From Alloascoidea africana (taxonomy: Eukaryota > Ascomycota > Alloascoideomycetes > Alloascoideales > Alloascoideaceae), in assembly GCA_030581615.1 (NCBI GenBank), contig JAKTTT010000047.1:103374-167373 (forward strand): 64,000 bases of DNA, read 5' to 3'. Made by a program: the position numbers and the translations under genes. The notes under the pieces are model-generated. The model did no database searches, was not told the origin of the DNA, and saw nothing but the letters and a program-made list of their open reading frames with translations. Shown here piece by piece: positions 53,741 through 64,000 of this stretch (position 1 is the first letter of the stretch; each line of letters begins with the position of its first letter).

Positions 53741-54635
53741 ATGTTCAAGGTCTATCTTGTTCGTCATTGTGAAACGAAGCATAACCGAGAAGGTTTGATT
53801 CAGGGATACCTTGATACAAGTCTGACCATCACCGGCCAAAATCAAGGAAATCGCTTGGCTAACTACTTCAAGGACATCAAAATTGATTCTGTGGTTTCCA
53901 GTTCTGTACAACGGTGTAAAGAGGTTCGTGCTGGTTTAAAGTGCCTGTGATAATGTCAATCAGTAAATCTTCACTAACCTTTTGCCCTCCTTTTCTTTTC
54001 AAACATAGACTGCTCTATTCATCCTGAAATGGCACCCCAAAACAGATCTGGTTTTGGAGCCAGACTTCAGGGAAAGAGCAATTGGAGAGCTTGAAGGCAT
54101 GCCACTTTCAGAGGCTAGTGAAAATGCAACCAAAAAGGGAAAGACTCTGGAAGACTTTGGAGAGGTAGGTGCTCTTTTTTCCTTCTGCAGATGGGGGCTC
54201 GAGTTTTATCAGGTTACTGCCCTGATTCCAGTATTATCAGCTAGTTTGCACTCTTACTGACTAGACACCGTTTCAGACCCCTGGGAAATACCGGGAGCGT
54301 ATAGTTAAGAAGTGGTGGGAACTCATTACACAAGAGATAAAAGATAACCACGAAGCATTGGTGATCGTGAGCCACTGTAGTATGTATGGAAATGACGTTA
54401 ACTCCAACAAGGCTCTTCAAGATTTGGGATTCTAATGTTCTGATTTGCAGCGGTCATATCTTGTATCGTTTACCTTCTTGTAACAAGCTATGACTATCAA
54501 GTTGATAAGAGTATACAGCCCAGTGATATCAGGGCGCCTCGAAATGGTTCTATTTCCATCATAGAGATCGACAAAAAAGATACATACAGCGGAAAAGTGG
54601 TACAATTTGGTATTACAGATCACCTTTCTCAATAG
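53741..54635 (+). CDS. Histidine phosphatase (phosphoglycerate mutase-like) superfamily protein
   Basis: Four exons: 53741-53923, 54009-54164, 54277-54379 and 54451-54635 (627 nt, 208 aa). The catalytic start VYLVRHCETKHNREGLIQG contains the phospho-acceptor His9. It is followed by LDTSLTITGQNQGNRL, SSVQRCKETAL, the acid region FRERAIGELEG, and the second catalytic His in VIVSHCT. It ends with a RAPRNGSISIIEID block. The RHG triplet is RHC here, an uncommon change beside the nucleophile. Relatives include yeast Yor283w-type broad-specificity phosphatases and fructose-2,6-bisphosphatase-like enzymes. The substrate cannot be predicted. The intron 1 donor is GTTCGT, weaker than its neighbours, but phase 0 fits on both sides. 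Confidence 0.88.
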
Positions 54636-55437
54636 GGATTATCCACCCCTTGTCAAGTTGCACTCTTGTTTATTTATGATACTCAAACAGCATTTCGAGA
54701 CCTTAAGTTGATCTGACCTATGGCCTCGTAGATCCGGTTACTAATTCTGGCAATGCTTATATTACCCCGTACTTAGTGGAAAATTGTATGGTGAATAATA
54801 GAAGGTTGGACTGACTGTATTTATCCAAATTTGTTCAACAACTAATCTAAACAAAATCTCCGTTTAAATGCCAATGATTTTCTATAACACCGTCACAAGA
54901 ACCAAACATTATCTATATTCATATCAGCCAGGACTGGGAAATTGAAATACCCTAATCTGACAACGTTGATTTTCAAGGGACCTTATTAACGCTGTTCTGA
55001 CTGATGAATGGCTGGGACCAACCTGGTCAAATAAAAACCTATAATTATGCAAGTCCACATGTTTTTCTAGAGATCGAAAGCGTCAAAACACTATATCCTT
55101 CCTCTAATTACAACTAGACCAGGCAAAGCCAAAACGACGTTTCTCTCTTAGGGCAAGCTTCTGAATCCTGTCCATGTACTTCAAGGTCAAGCGAACTATA
55201 ATTTTCCTGGCGTTATTCCGCAAGACGGGGTAACCTTCCCTAGACACATCATAACATTTGTGTCAAGCACAGGGGCAACAACTAAAAGACGGTTGAGCTT
55301 CGTAATTCAGCTTTTGTTTGCCAAATTAGCTCCTACGATTGCGTGCTTAGTTTTTATCTGGGCATCGCTTATTGAACGCAGATTGGTAGCTCCATCAAGG
55401 TAGCATCACTACTCGCTAGTCTCAAGTTATTCTTCTC
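54636..55437. other. Intergenic stretch before SGF73
   Basis: About 800 bp with no supported gene. Extra 5' exons of SGF73 could lie here, because the assigned first exon codes only eight residues. Confidence 0.4.
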
Positions 55438-56446
55438 ATGGTTTCAAAAAAGTTGCCCGGAGGTATGTTCTGAAATGAACATTTTACACTGTTATCTCAG
55501 TTGTAGTATCATATCAGACTAACATTTTATAGAACCTCGGAACGTCTCCAAGAAGCGGAGCAGCAAGGCGAAATCGGATGATTCGCCATCTACACCGAAA
55601 CCGAAAGCAAAAAAGACGAGGAAACCAAAAGATGGAGCAGATTCTGAGGGTGCAACTTCTACAAGGCCGTCAAAATACAAGAAAAGAAAAGATGCCGATG
55701 GCTCAGCCAATTCAAAGCAGACCAAAAAGAAAAAGGAGAAGACAAAGCCATTACCAAAGAAGAAACCACCAGTCAATGTCGAAATACAATGTGGAGTGAA
55801 ACTTCCAAATGGCGGTTACTGTGCGAGGTCGTTGACGTGTAAAACGCATTCAATGTCAGCAAAACGTTCGGTCCCTGGTAGATCAGCCCCTTATGACATT
55901 CTGCTGGCAAATTATCAGCGGCGTAACCAAGCAAAGCTAGCGTCCATCTTAACAGCCCAACAGATAGCAAATGAGCAGGAAGAATGCGGTCCGGTAAATG
56001 AAGATGATGAAATGCAAGAGGTTATTGAGGGAGTGAATCGGTCTATACCAATGCCCCTGGAAAGAAAGGTGCTTCTCCCGACATCGCGAAGAAATCAGTT
56101 TTTCCGAATGCGAGATATGTTTGCAAAATCGTTTATTCCGAGGAGCTCGGGTCCCGGGTCTGTTGGAGGAATAGTTGGAAGGACATGTCTAATTGACGTT
56201 GACAAACCGAATGAGATTTTCTACTGGAAACCTAACAATGCTCGATTTGAGCAACAGCAGCAACAACGGCAGCAGCAAATAGCGCTTGTGCAAGCCCAAG
56301 CCCAAGCCCAAGCCCAAGCCCAAGCTCAGGCTCAAGCTCAAGCTCAAGCTCAAGCTCAAGCTCAGGCTCAGGCTCAGGCTCAGGACAGGCCGAATAATAT
56401 ACAAATACCTGTACATGCACGATCTAATGGTTCTAGTGGTGTTTGA
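55438..56446 (+). CDS. SGF73: Sgf73/ataxin-7-like subunit of the SAGA deubiquitinase module
   Basis: Exons 55438-55462 and 55533-56446 give 312 aa. The intron has donor GTATGT, branch site ACTAAC and ends TATAG. The SCA7 zinc-binding domain (about residues 87-150) is clear: VEIQCGVKLPNGGYCARSLT with CKTHS and PGRSAPYD following. Sgf73 anchors the Ubp8-Sgf11-Sus1 deubiquitinase to SAGA. Yeast Sgf73 is 657 aa with an N-terminal zinc knuckle that activates Ubp8. Here only a Lys-rich segment precedes SCA7, so either the N-terminal module is missing or upstream exons were not found. The C-terminal region has a Gln-rich stretch and a 15-unit Gln-Ala repeat, reminiscent of the polyglutamine tract of human ataxin-7. 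Confidence 0.9.
56291..56380 (+). repeat. CARGCY hexanucleotide repeat (15 Gln-Ala units) in SGF73
   Basis: Five CAAGCC units, then ten CAAGCT or CAGGCT units, all in frame. Blocks of identical variants show segmental expansion. It codes residues about 262-291. Confidence 0.97.
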
Positions 56447-58309
56447 TCGCAAGTAAAACATAACTCTCCGCTAGGCGATCACCAAATATGATTCTGTTGG
56501 AATCTAACAATTCCACGGATGTGGTGACATGATGTTAATGATGGTAAACTAATGATTAGTAGGAAGTGTACTCTATAATGTTGACTTGTTTTGAATTCTG
56601 TTTATATTGTTTTTTTTTTTCCTTTTTTTTGAAATGGAAAAGGGTATTGCGTTCAATCTGTTTTTCATTATGAAAATGAACCAGCTGTCACTTCATAGAT
56701 AGTAGATACAAAAGAGGTTTAGAAATGATACCTAACTATAGCTTCTTTTTGGTCTATTTTTACGACTCTTGTAAATTACTAAACTTCTTGTTTTGCATTG
56801 TTCAAATGAATTTTTCTGGTCTAATGACATTCAGCTTGTGGGTTAGGCTGAGCGGAACTTGAATATCTCTGCCTGTAGTCAAAAAAGAAGACTGTTAAAC
56901 ACTAAGATTTGTGTAAGCTGCTACTAAGTTTCAATAAGGGCAATCAAAAAAAATTATATGAGAGAAAAAAGAAGTTGAAAAGAATCAGAACTCCTACTCT
57001 CTATTGTGCATTAGATTCCCAGACACTACAAAATAGAAAAATTGGTAAAGAGCTCATTGAAAGTATAAGAATTTTTCCATCTCCAAAGTTTACTTTAAAG
57101 CATGCAATCAAAAGGCAAAAGATCTTGTTTCTGTAGTGTTCTTGGTCTTGTAGTGAGTTTGTTGTGTATTAGACTTTGTCTTGCACATAGATATTGTACA
57201 CAGCTTAGCTTTTCTTACCCCAACAGAAACAAGTGAGGCCAAAATACACAAGAATGTGTTCAGTTATATATGCTAGAAACTTCTACCGATCACAGAATAT
57301 GATCATGGGAATGGTTTTATTGAGTGCTCGAAAAATTGCCTCTTGAGGTGCTATGTCAATTTGCAGTATGGAAGGAATGGATATATGCTTTTCGCATTGG
57401 CTTAAAGACAAAACACTCTAGCATCAATAGTTGAAGTAATGTGTTCCAAAGGAATTGTTGCAAAGCTGGCAGCAATAGTTGTGACGCGGGGAAAACCGAG
57501 CCATTGCCTCTAGTCACAGCCTTGCCATTTCACCAAGCTCAGACGCCAAGATTGGTGTCACGCTATTCTTCAATCTTTTGCGTCAAGTTCACTGCATCCT
57601 TAATTTATTGTTTTAAAGTTGGGAATGATAAATGTGAGATCTTACATTTTGGGGACACTTTAAGGTGTGAATAAGTCTCTTCTAGGCTATCTGTGTTTGA
57701 GGGCTGTAGATATGAGTACGCAATTTGACCAAGGAAGATTGTTGTAATTGTTGCTTTTATTTTTTATCATTGGAAGCACTTTTTTTAACAGCATTTGGTT
57801 TCTCTATGGTTGTAAAGTCGCAGAAGCGAAACTTTTACACAGTTAAGGCAATAACGGTTAGTCTGAACAGAATACAAAAATGATGTTTAAATCGTTCAGA
57901 AGAAAAATGATCGTATTTAAAACCAAAAACTTCAGAAGTAGTTTTCACTTTTGCCAAAATCGGAACTGCTTCAATTTTCACATAATGGACTCCAATGGTT
58001 ACAAGCCCTTAATCAAAACCCCAAAGCTTCAAATTACAATGATATATTTCAATAAGACAGATAAAACAATAATTGCTAGTAAAAGAGATATTAATAGAAT
58101 ATAAAAGTTCCCCAAAATTCTTTACTACCGGCATTTGAAAACAGCATAAAATCTCATTTTGGTGTGAGCGACACCTTTCAACAAAACAAACAATAATCGT
58201 ATACCTTTAACAACTCAACCCAATATTAAAGCCAAAAATCAAGCACAAACGGAACAGCACTGATCATAAAAAATTGTTGATAAAATATTGCTTCCAGTTA
58301 GTAGCTGAT
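56447..58309. other. 1.9-kb convergent intergenic region
   Basis: AT-rich 3' spacer between SGF73 and the C2H2 gene. A 74-codon ATG frame at 57880-58104 is Lys/Phe/Ile-rich and has no recognisable family. I see nothing else. Confidence 0.45.
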
Positions 58310-59275
58310 CTACTGCTGCTGAGATTGATACTGATAATTTCCCGAATATCCCATGTGCCCATAAGACTGAGGCTGTGCACTACTGATAGAGTTGGTAGAA
58401 GATTGTACGCCTCCTGAAAAAGTCGAGTATGTTCTAGGATAGAAATATCCTTCTTTGGAGTTCTGCATGTTTGAGTTTGTTGAATAACCAGCAGTAAAAG
58501 GATAGTTCTGAGACCCATAGTTGGGAGAAATCTGACTACGACTCAAGTTCTGACCATAGCTATATGGCTCCTGTGATGGGTTGGCGTTCATAGTGTAGCC
58601 ATTAAATAGCGGGGACTGCGAATAGCTGGTGATTCCAGATGAAGTGCCAACTCCCGCGCTTAACACAGAAGATGTACTTGTACGATCACTTAGAGAGCTT
58701 GTAGAAGGATGCCCCCGTCTTCGATTCGAATGGTGGAAGGTGCTCTGTAAATCTGACAACTGGCTTGAGTAGACTGAAAGCATTGAAGCATTTGAAGGAG
58801 TTTCATTGAAAGTCTGGTGACCGTTGTGTAAGTGAGCATGAGAGTTACTAATTTGCTTTTCAAGTTCCTGCCTTTGTTGTTCCTCTTCGCGCTCCCGTTT
58901 TTTTTGTTCCCTCCAGGATCTCCTTATTTCTTTGAACTCTTCTGGTTTTCTTCTATTGCCATGGTTTTGTGTTAGAACATGAGCGTTGAGATGATTTAGA
59001 GTTCCATAGCCCTTCGTGCAACCGTTGAATCCACAGATATATATCCTCTCTATTTCGTGATACTTTCTTCTTGGCCTCTTTTTAGGCTTAGGCTTGAAGC
59101 TATTCACCAAAGTCATAATAGCTGGAGGCTGATTACTCATCTCATAACTTTGTCCTGAAGCTAGAGACAGCATAGCTGAAGACGTGGTTGAGTTGTAGAT
59201 CTGTTTTCCATTTCCGAGTAGTTGAGGAACGGAATTGTTTGGGGAGTTATTAAAAGATGATACACTGCCTAGCAT
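58310..59275 (-). CDS. C2H2 zinc-finger transcription factor, Con7-like
   Basis: 321 aa, one exon. A single finger, C81-x4-C86-x12-H99-x5-H105, lies in the highly characteristic block KPKKRPRRKYHEIERIYIC, TKGYGTLNHLNAHV and RKPEEFKEIRRSW. A coiled coil rich in Glu/Gln/Arg follows. This arrangement matches a fungal group that includes Magnaporthe Con7, a regulator of morphogenesis. That name is from memory of the motif, and baker's yeast has no obvious counterpart. The rest is Ser/Asn/Tyr/Gln-rich, like activation or prion-like domains, and the C-terminus ends in a YQYQSQQQ run. The upstream region (59276-59700) should hold the promoter. Confidence 0.85.
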   Translation of the reverse strand: MLGSVSSFNNSPNNSVPQLLGNGKQIYNSTTSSAMLSLASGQSYEMSNQPPAIMTLVNSFKPKPKKRPRRKYHEIERIYICGFNGCTKGYGTLNHLNAHVLTQNHGNRRKPEEFKEIRRSWREQKKREREEEQQRQELEKQISNSHAHLHNGHQTFNETPSNASMLSVYSSQLSDLQSTFHHSNRRRGHPSTSSLSDRTSTSSVLSAGVGTSSGITSYSQSPLFNGYTMNANPSQEPYSYGQNLSRSQISPNYGSQNYPFTAGYSTNSNMQNSKEGYFYPRTYSTFSGGVQSSTNSISSAQPQSYGHMGYSGNYQYQSQQQ

Positions 59276-62200
59276 TGTGGATGGATTAGTTGCAAAAAAA
59301 CAGGATAATGAATCAGGTTTGTTATGTCTTTGAGATTATCCAACTTCGATGATCAAAACATATATATATTTGAGAAGTTCTGAACCCTGAGGATTATAGG
59401 AAAGACTGCAGTGCTGCACAATCTAACTTGTTTTTAAGTTCTTCTAGAAGTTAAAAGGAAGTGCACAATTATTGTCCTGCCATTATGCATGTCCAACCCT
59501 CACAATATGTAGATGTTGAAGGATGCTGTTGTTTGCATTAGTGCCGGTGTAGCTTACAGCTGTTCTAAAAGATGAGAATCGCGTTCTTAATCTTTACACG
59601 AAAGAGTGTTTTGCTAGATGCTTTTAAAGGATGAGATTCTAGTTATCTGGATTAGCTTTGACAGTTTTTCAGATGATGATCTTTAATTTTATTATTTCGT
59701 AAATGTGATAAAGATTATCTTCTCCATATAACTCCCAAAGAAAAAGAAGAATATACATATTGAGTTTTTGCATGAGGTGCGATATGCAGCTAATCTATGT
59801 TAGTGGCACTGGAAGACACAACTGGATACCTACAGTGCAACTCGTATCTGCAATTGCATACCTAAATTGGAGCGGGGCATTTCTATTGAAATGTGGATTG
59901 AAGCTACATCAAGAAGAAATACTTCCAGCATCTCGGATTTTTTCAGAAAGATTCAAACCTCATCAGCGTTGGCAGCAAAAACTCCGTGAACACCAACTTT
60001 TTAATAACTCTTATTGACTGTCATTTTTCACCCATTGAGAGTTCATATCTCAGAGTTAGCTGGATCTCTTGCTATAAAATTTACTGTAATCTATTTGTCT
60101 ACGGTATTTCAATCATTGGCTTAATATAGGATGTTTTGATTCAAAATATGTATTACCTTGTAAGATTTTTTATCTTCAGTTTTGAGGAAACAAAAAACGA
60201 TTGTTCAGTTCGAGCATTTATTTTCTCTTTTTTTTTCCATTTTTGCGTCAAGAAATGTAGGTTTAAGCTACTGCACTTTCGGGCCCTTGAACTAAACTAG
60301 TCCGAAATAGCGGATAATATAAGTTTTTCTTGAAGCGTTCTTAAGGTTATAATTGATGAATGTTCCAATACCTTTTTTTATTGAGAAAAAATCGAGAGGT
60401 AAGATTAGATCTGAATGGCATTTTCAGAGTCCTTTTGCCTATCTCATCAATATTCCGAGTAGAGCAATACGAAAAATCAATATGCTTACGATCAAACTAT
60501 AAACAATTGCGTATACACTTGTAAAGAGAAAACTAGTTGTGTTATGGGAAAATCTTTTACGTTCATTCTTTCAAGTAACCTTTCTTGGTTGATTTGATGC
60601 TTTGGTTTTGTACCACAATTCACCCTGGTAGAGAGTTTCTTCAGATAAATACTAATTTTCAAAGCCTCTCACTATGTACCTCTCTGACGAGCATGTTAGA
60701 ATATAGGACTATAATATAAAAGAAGATACACACGCACACACTATGTACCTCACATAAAACCAAGTAGAGGGACTATAGTACAGCCTAAGCAAGAGACTAA
60801 TAAAACCCCGGCGTTGTAGCGTATAGTGAGGCTGAAAAGAACCGCGATTAACAGGAACCATAGAAATTGCTTGCCGACTTGGACGGGATTCTTCCAAACC
60901 AAATGAAAACAGAACAATGGAGGCAGGATTGTATCGTTTTCTTATGTAGAAAATGCTACTCCATTACCTATGGGATTTGCTGTACTTTAGAGGTATGCTG
61001 CAAGGAAGTGAGGGAAAGAGAGAGTTTATTTCTATGCTTGAAAGAGCTTCAGCTGTTAACTTTCTAAGACCTCTTCATTTCAGAGTTCGTGGCTTATAAA
61101 AACGGACTTGTTTTTTGAAACATAAACGCCTTTGTTTGAATAAAAACAGGTTTAAGAACAGCTCAGTGCAACTATAGGCTTCAAGGAAATATCTGAATAA
61201 TAATATGGACTACAGGAGAAAGTCAAGCATAGGAAGATTTAGAGACTGCAACGTTTTTCAACTTCTAGTAAGGTACAGAAAAGCCCTCCGATTGCAATGC
61301 TACGGCTCGAAATCCAGATGTTTCTTGCAGTTGATTTTACTAAGCATTTTGTTTGCGTTCTTCTCCCCGTCTAACGTCAAATCCAGATAAAACCCCTGAC
61401 TACCGACTCTTGAGTTGTAGCAGTTTGTCCCAGGTATTAGATTTCGTATCCTTAAAGCTAATATGTTTATGCCCCCCACCATGGTAATTGCAATATTTAG
61501 TCATACGCGCACGCCCAATGTCTTTCAAATAATCATGCTTATCGACCTTGCATGTCCGAGAACCAACATCACTCTCGGTATTTTAAACTATGACATGTTC
61601 CGAGAAGTTTATTAGTGTAGTAGCATGAATCATTCAGCGCATGGTCATAAATTGGCTCGTTTAGATACAAACCTTATAAAGCGACAAATTTTATGAAGTC
61701 GGTTGTAGGATGCATTTCGGAAAAACTTACAACGTAAAAGAAAGTTGAGCTAACATAATTAAAAAACCTGAAGAGATAAAAAAAAGCGGGCGCGTTAAGC
61801 AAGTAGGAAAGTTGACGATGAGGTCACAATATAAATGTATAATTGAGCACTGAGGTTTCCGAAGTTCAAACAAAAATATCCGGAAATTGTTTCTCAGCTC
61901 CAGCAAGAGAGTGTTCCAAAGGCAGTTGTTTCAGGGGCCAGATCGATCCTCGGCTCTAGGCATATAGCTTACCAAGTTTTGAGAAAGAGCTATTCTGAAT
62001 CCTCTCTATGAATCTCTCACGAAATCCAAGACTTGAAGCATATGCAAATTGTGCTTACAATTTTTTTCATCTTTATTTCCCGAAGTGTTCAAGAACCTAG
62101 TTTTTAACTTCTATGGAAGAACGCTAATAGTTACTTTCAGCAAAACCCTGCATCTGATACTGATCGTATATCTAATCTCTGATAAAGAGATTGTTGGTCA

Positions 62201-64000
62201 TCAGAAACCACTACTCAGAAGTTTCTAGAACCCTTTCCAATCACAAATGTATGGGTAGCAATTTCTGTGTATTATGATTTGCTTCTCAGAGCAAAAGGTT
62301 TAATCGATATGGAATAGTTGTGCGGTACCTTCGAATTTAAATTTTCTGTTTAGTTTTCTAAAAATGTCATCTTGTGTGAAGTAATTTGTGCATGAAGAGA
62401 GGCATGATTTCTCGTGATCTTATGTATTAGTTTTGAGAGGCTCTAAATCTGCTAAAAATTATTTATTACAATTACCTACCCGTATATGGCAATTATGTCA
62501 ATAGGTTATTTCTGTTGTTGTTTAGCCATGAAAAACATTCCCGGCTTGGAAATTTTTAGTGTAAAGATTGCTATTATCAATTAGATAGGTCAGACCCCGC
62601 AATGAGTCTTCTCATCTCTGAAGAAACTGTGTCTAAATTCAATAAGTCGAGAAACATGATTGGAATGGAGATGGGAACTGTAACAGGGTAATGAGTTGGA
62701 GTTTGAGATGGAACAATAACCTCTGCTCAAAACTAGATATCTTGGGGCGAACTGGAGAGTAGAGAAAAGAGAATGTGATTATTGATAACATATTTTTTTG
62801 TTTTCAACTCAGAGATAGTTACTCCAGTGTTATTGCGCTATCCCAAGTTGACCAAACCGATAAAAGTCTGAGTGATGATTACTTGATGATGGTTAATGAT
62901 AGTTAATAAAACACTGGTTTGTTTAGTTTTTGGCCTAGTTTTGTCGCAAATTTGCATTTAAAACTGGCAATGGCAAATAGACAAAATTTTGAAATAACTA
63001 GAAATTCATTATCGATGAGCAAAATGTGAGACTTTTCTTTGGCTTTCTCAACTAGTGATACTGTGCCATGCTATTTCAGAAGTTGGAAAGGTGTGAGGAT
63101 TGGAAGGGAGTTTACTGTTATTTTGTCAAAATTCCTATTTGTTTTAATAGGGACACTTTCCCCCACGAAACCTTGTTTTGAGTATACATTATAAGCAACT
63201 CCAACACCTCGATTAGAAGTGCCTTACTTGTTTGGGAAAATATATCAAATTTTGGTTCTTTCAATTCTTGGTACTTTTATGTTTCAAAATCGATGAATGA
63301 CCAACTGCGCGCTTGTGAAAAAGTAAACAGAAAACTCAGAATCCAGGATTGATCTGTCAGCATCCATGAGAGTTAATCTTATCTGAAGATCTCTTATAGT
63401 GTGTTTACACTCAGTGCTCAATATGCAGATCTCGACTGTGTCATTAATGTAGTTCGGTTTGATTTCAACAGAGAAACCTAACGCGTTTTCAAGCACTTAT
63501 AGGTACCCAATTATCTGAAAGTTTTGTGCCTTATTGAAAATGTAGGATCGCATTAGCTTTTTTTTTATTAAAACATAAGCACTCACAAAGAAGATAAGAC
63601 CACTTTAAGCCCCTTCACTGTCCCAAGATATCTATGTTGGTAATATAGAGAACCAGATGGAAAGCTTCATGAGGTATGCAAGCCTGTTGGCTTGATGTCA
63701 CCATCCTTTGATACTCATGGTCAATTTAAATTGTCTGTGCCAGTCTAAGCCTTTCCCACAATAAAACTAAAGTGTTGCATTACTTTTGCTGACTGGATCA
63801 TACGTTGTAAGCCATATTCAAAGAGTTTTGAACAGACGTAAACAAAAAGTAGTAGCGAAAGGGTGGTCTGAAATAAACTTCTGAACCCCAGATTGCAGCA
63901 GAAAAGCTTTGTAATGTTATAAAGTGTATCTTATGGAGGAGATTCCTCGATCCGCCAGCTCTTTTGTTAGTGATCGGATATCCAGAATTTCGAGAAACCC
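59276..64000. other. 4.7-kb gene-poor right end
   Basis: Both strands hold only short frames without family signal (for example 59760-60017, 60867-61067 and 63284-63496). Composition is AT-rich throughout. No tRNA, repeat array or transposon was recognised. It could include 5' leader sequence of the C2H2 gene, non-coding RNA, or a chromosomal landmark such as a centromere flank, but nothing in the sequence proves this. Confidence 0.5.

Noticed and set aside
57880-58104. 74-codon ATG frame
   Set aside because: Lys/Phe/Ile-rich as expected from AT-rich DNA; no motif, no supporting context.
59760-60017. 85-codon frame in the right-hand gap
   Set aside because: Starts with TTG, no family, isolated.
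1-64000. CRISPR arrays, integrases, insertion sequences or viral genes
   Set aside because: No spaced direct repeats or recognisable transposase, polymerase or capsid-type frame on either strand.

Overview
This is nuclear DNA from an ascomycete yeast. The genes are compact and often contain several short introns (about 60-150 bp) with GTA/GTG donors and a strong CTAAC branch site. The gene set is fungal: OPI1, MGM1, COQ4, SEC21, a PMT2-family mannosyltransferase, an RSC1/2-type double-bromodomain protein, SGF73, and an ASG1-like Zn2Cys6 factor. CTG reads as leucine wherever it falls in a conserved position (for example in RPC19), so this is not a CTG-clade yeast. Intron-rich RPB10 and RPC19, together with a CBS/PB1 protein, a DUF1746 protein and a Con7-like zinc finger, point to an early-diverging Saccharomycotina lineage, perhaps Dipodascaceae or Trichomonascaceae. 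That placement is inference. No virus or intact transposon was recognised.

Layout. At 1-13.5 kb, in a stretch full of simple repeats, lie a truncated four-CBS/PB1 gene, a pterin carbinolamine dehydratase-like gene, a Mmc1-like mitochondrial gene, OPI1 (phospholipid repressor), two tandemly duplicated bZIP genes, and NAN1/UTP17. At 13.6-19.5 kb are RPB10, the mitochondrial fusion dynamin MGM1, a DUF1746 membrane protein and COQ4. At 19.5-23 kb are two tandem intron-containing tRNA-Pro genes and an orphan gene. At 23.5-31.4 kb, glycogenin, RSC1/2 and SEC21 all lie on the minus strand. At 31.4-36.1 kb is a gene-poor stretch with decayed reading frames. At 36-44 kb are a CRIB-domain protein, a VMA22-like factor, a PMT2-family O-mannosyltransferase and PDI. 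At 45.6-50.6 kb a DHA1 drug-efflux transporter is followed by an ASG1-like regulator. At 52.5-59.3 kb are RPC19, a histidine phosphatase, SGF73 and a C2H2 factor. The last 4.7 kb hold no convincing gene.

Functional threads. NAN1, RPB10 and RPC19 all serve ribosome or RNA polymerase production and share a Reb1-like CGGGTAA element near their starts. MGM1, COQ4 and the Mmc1-like gene are mitochondrial. SEC21, PMT, PDI and the VMA22-like gene serve the secretory pathway. Many genes were resolved by joining exons by hand. In every spliced model listed the exon sum is a multiple of three.
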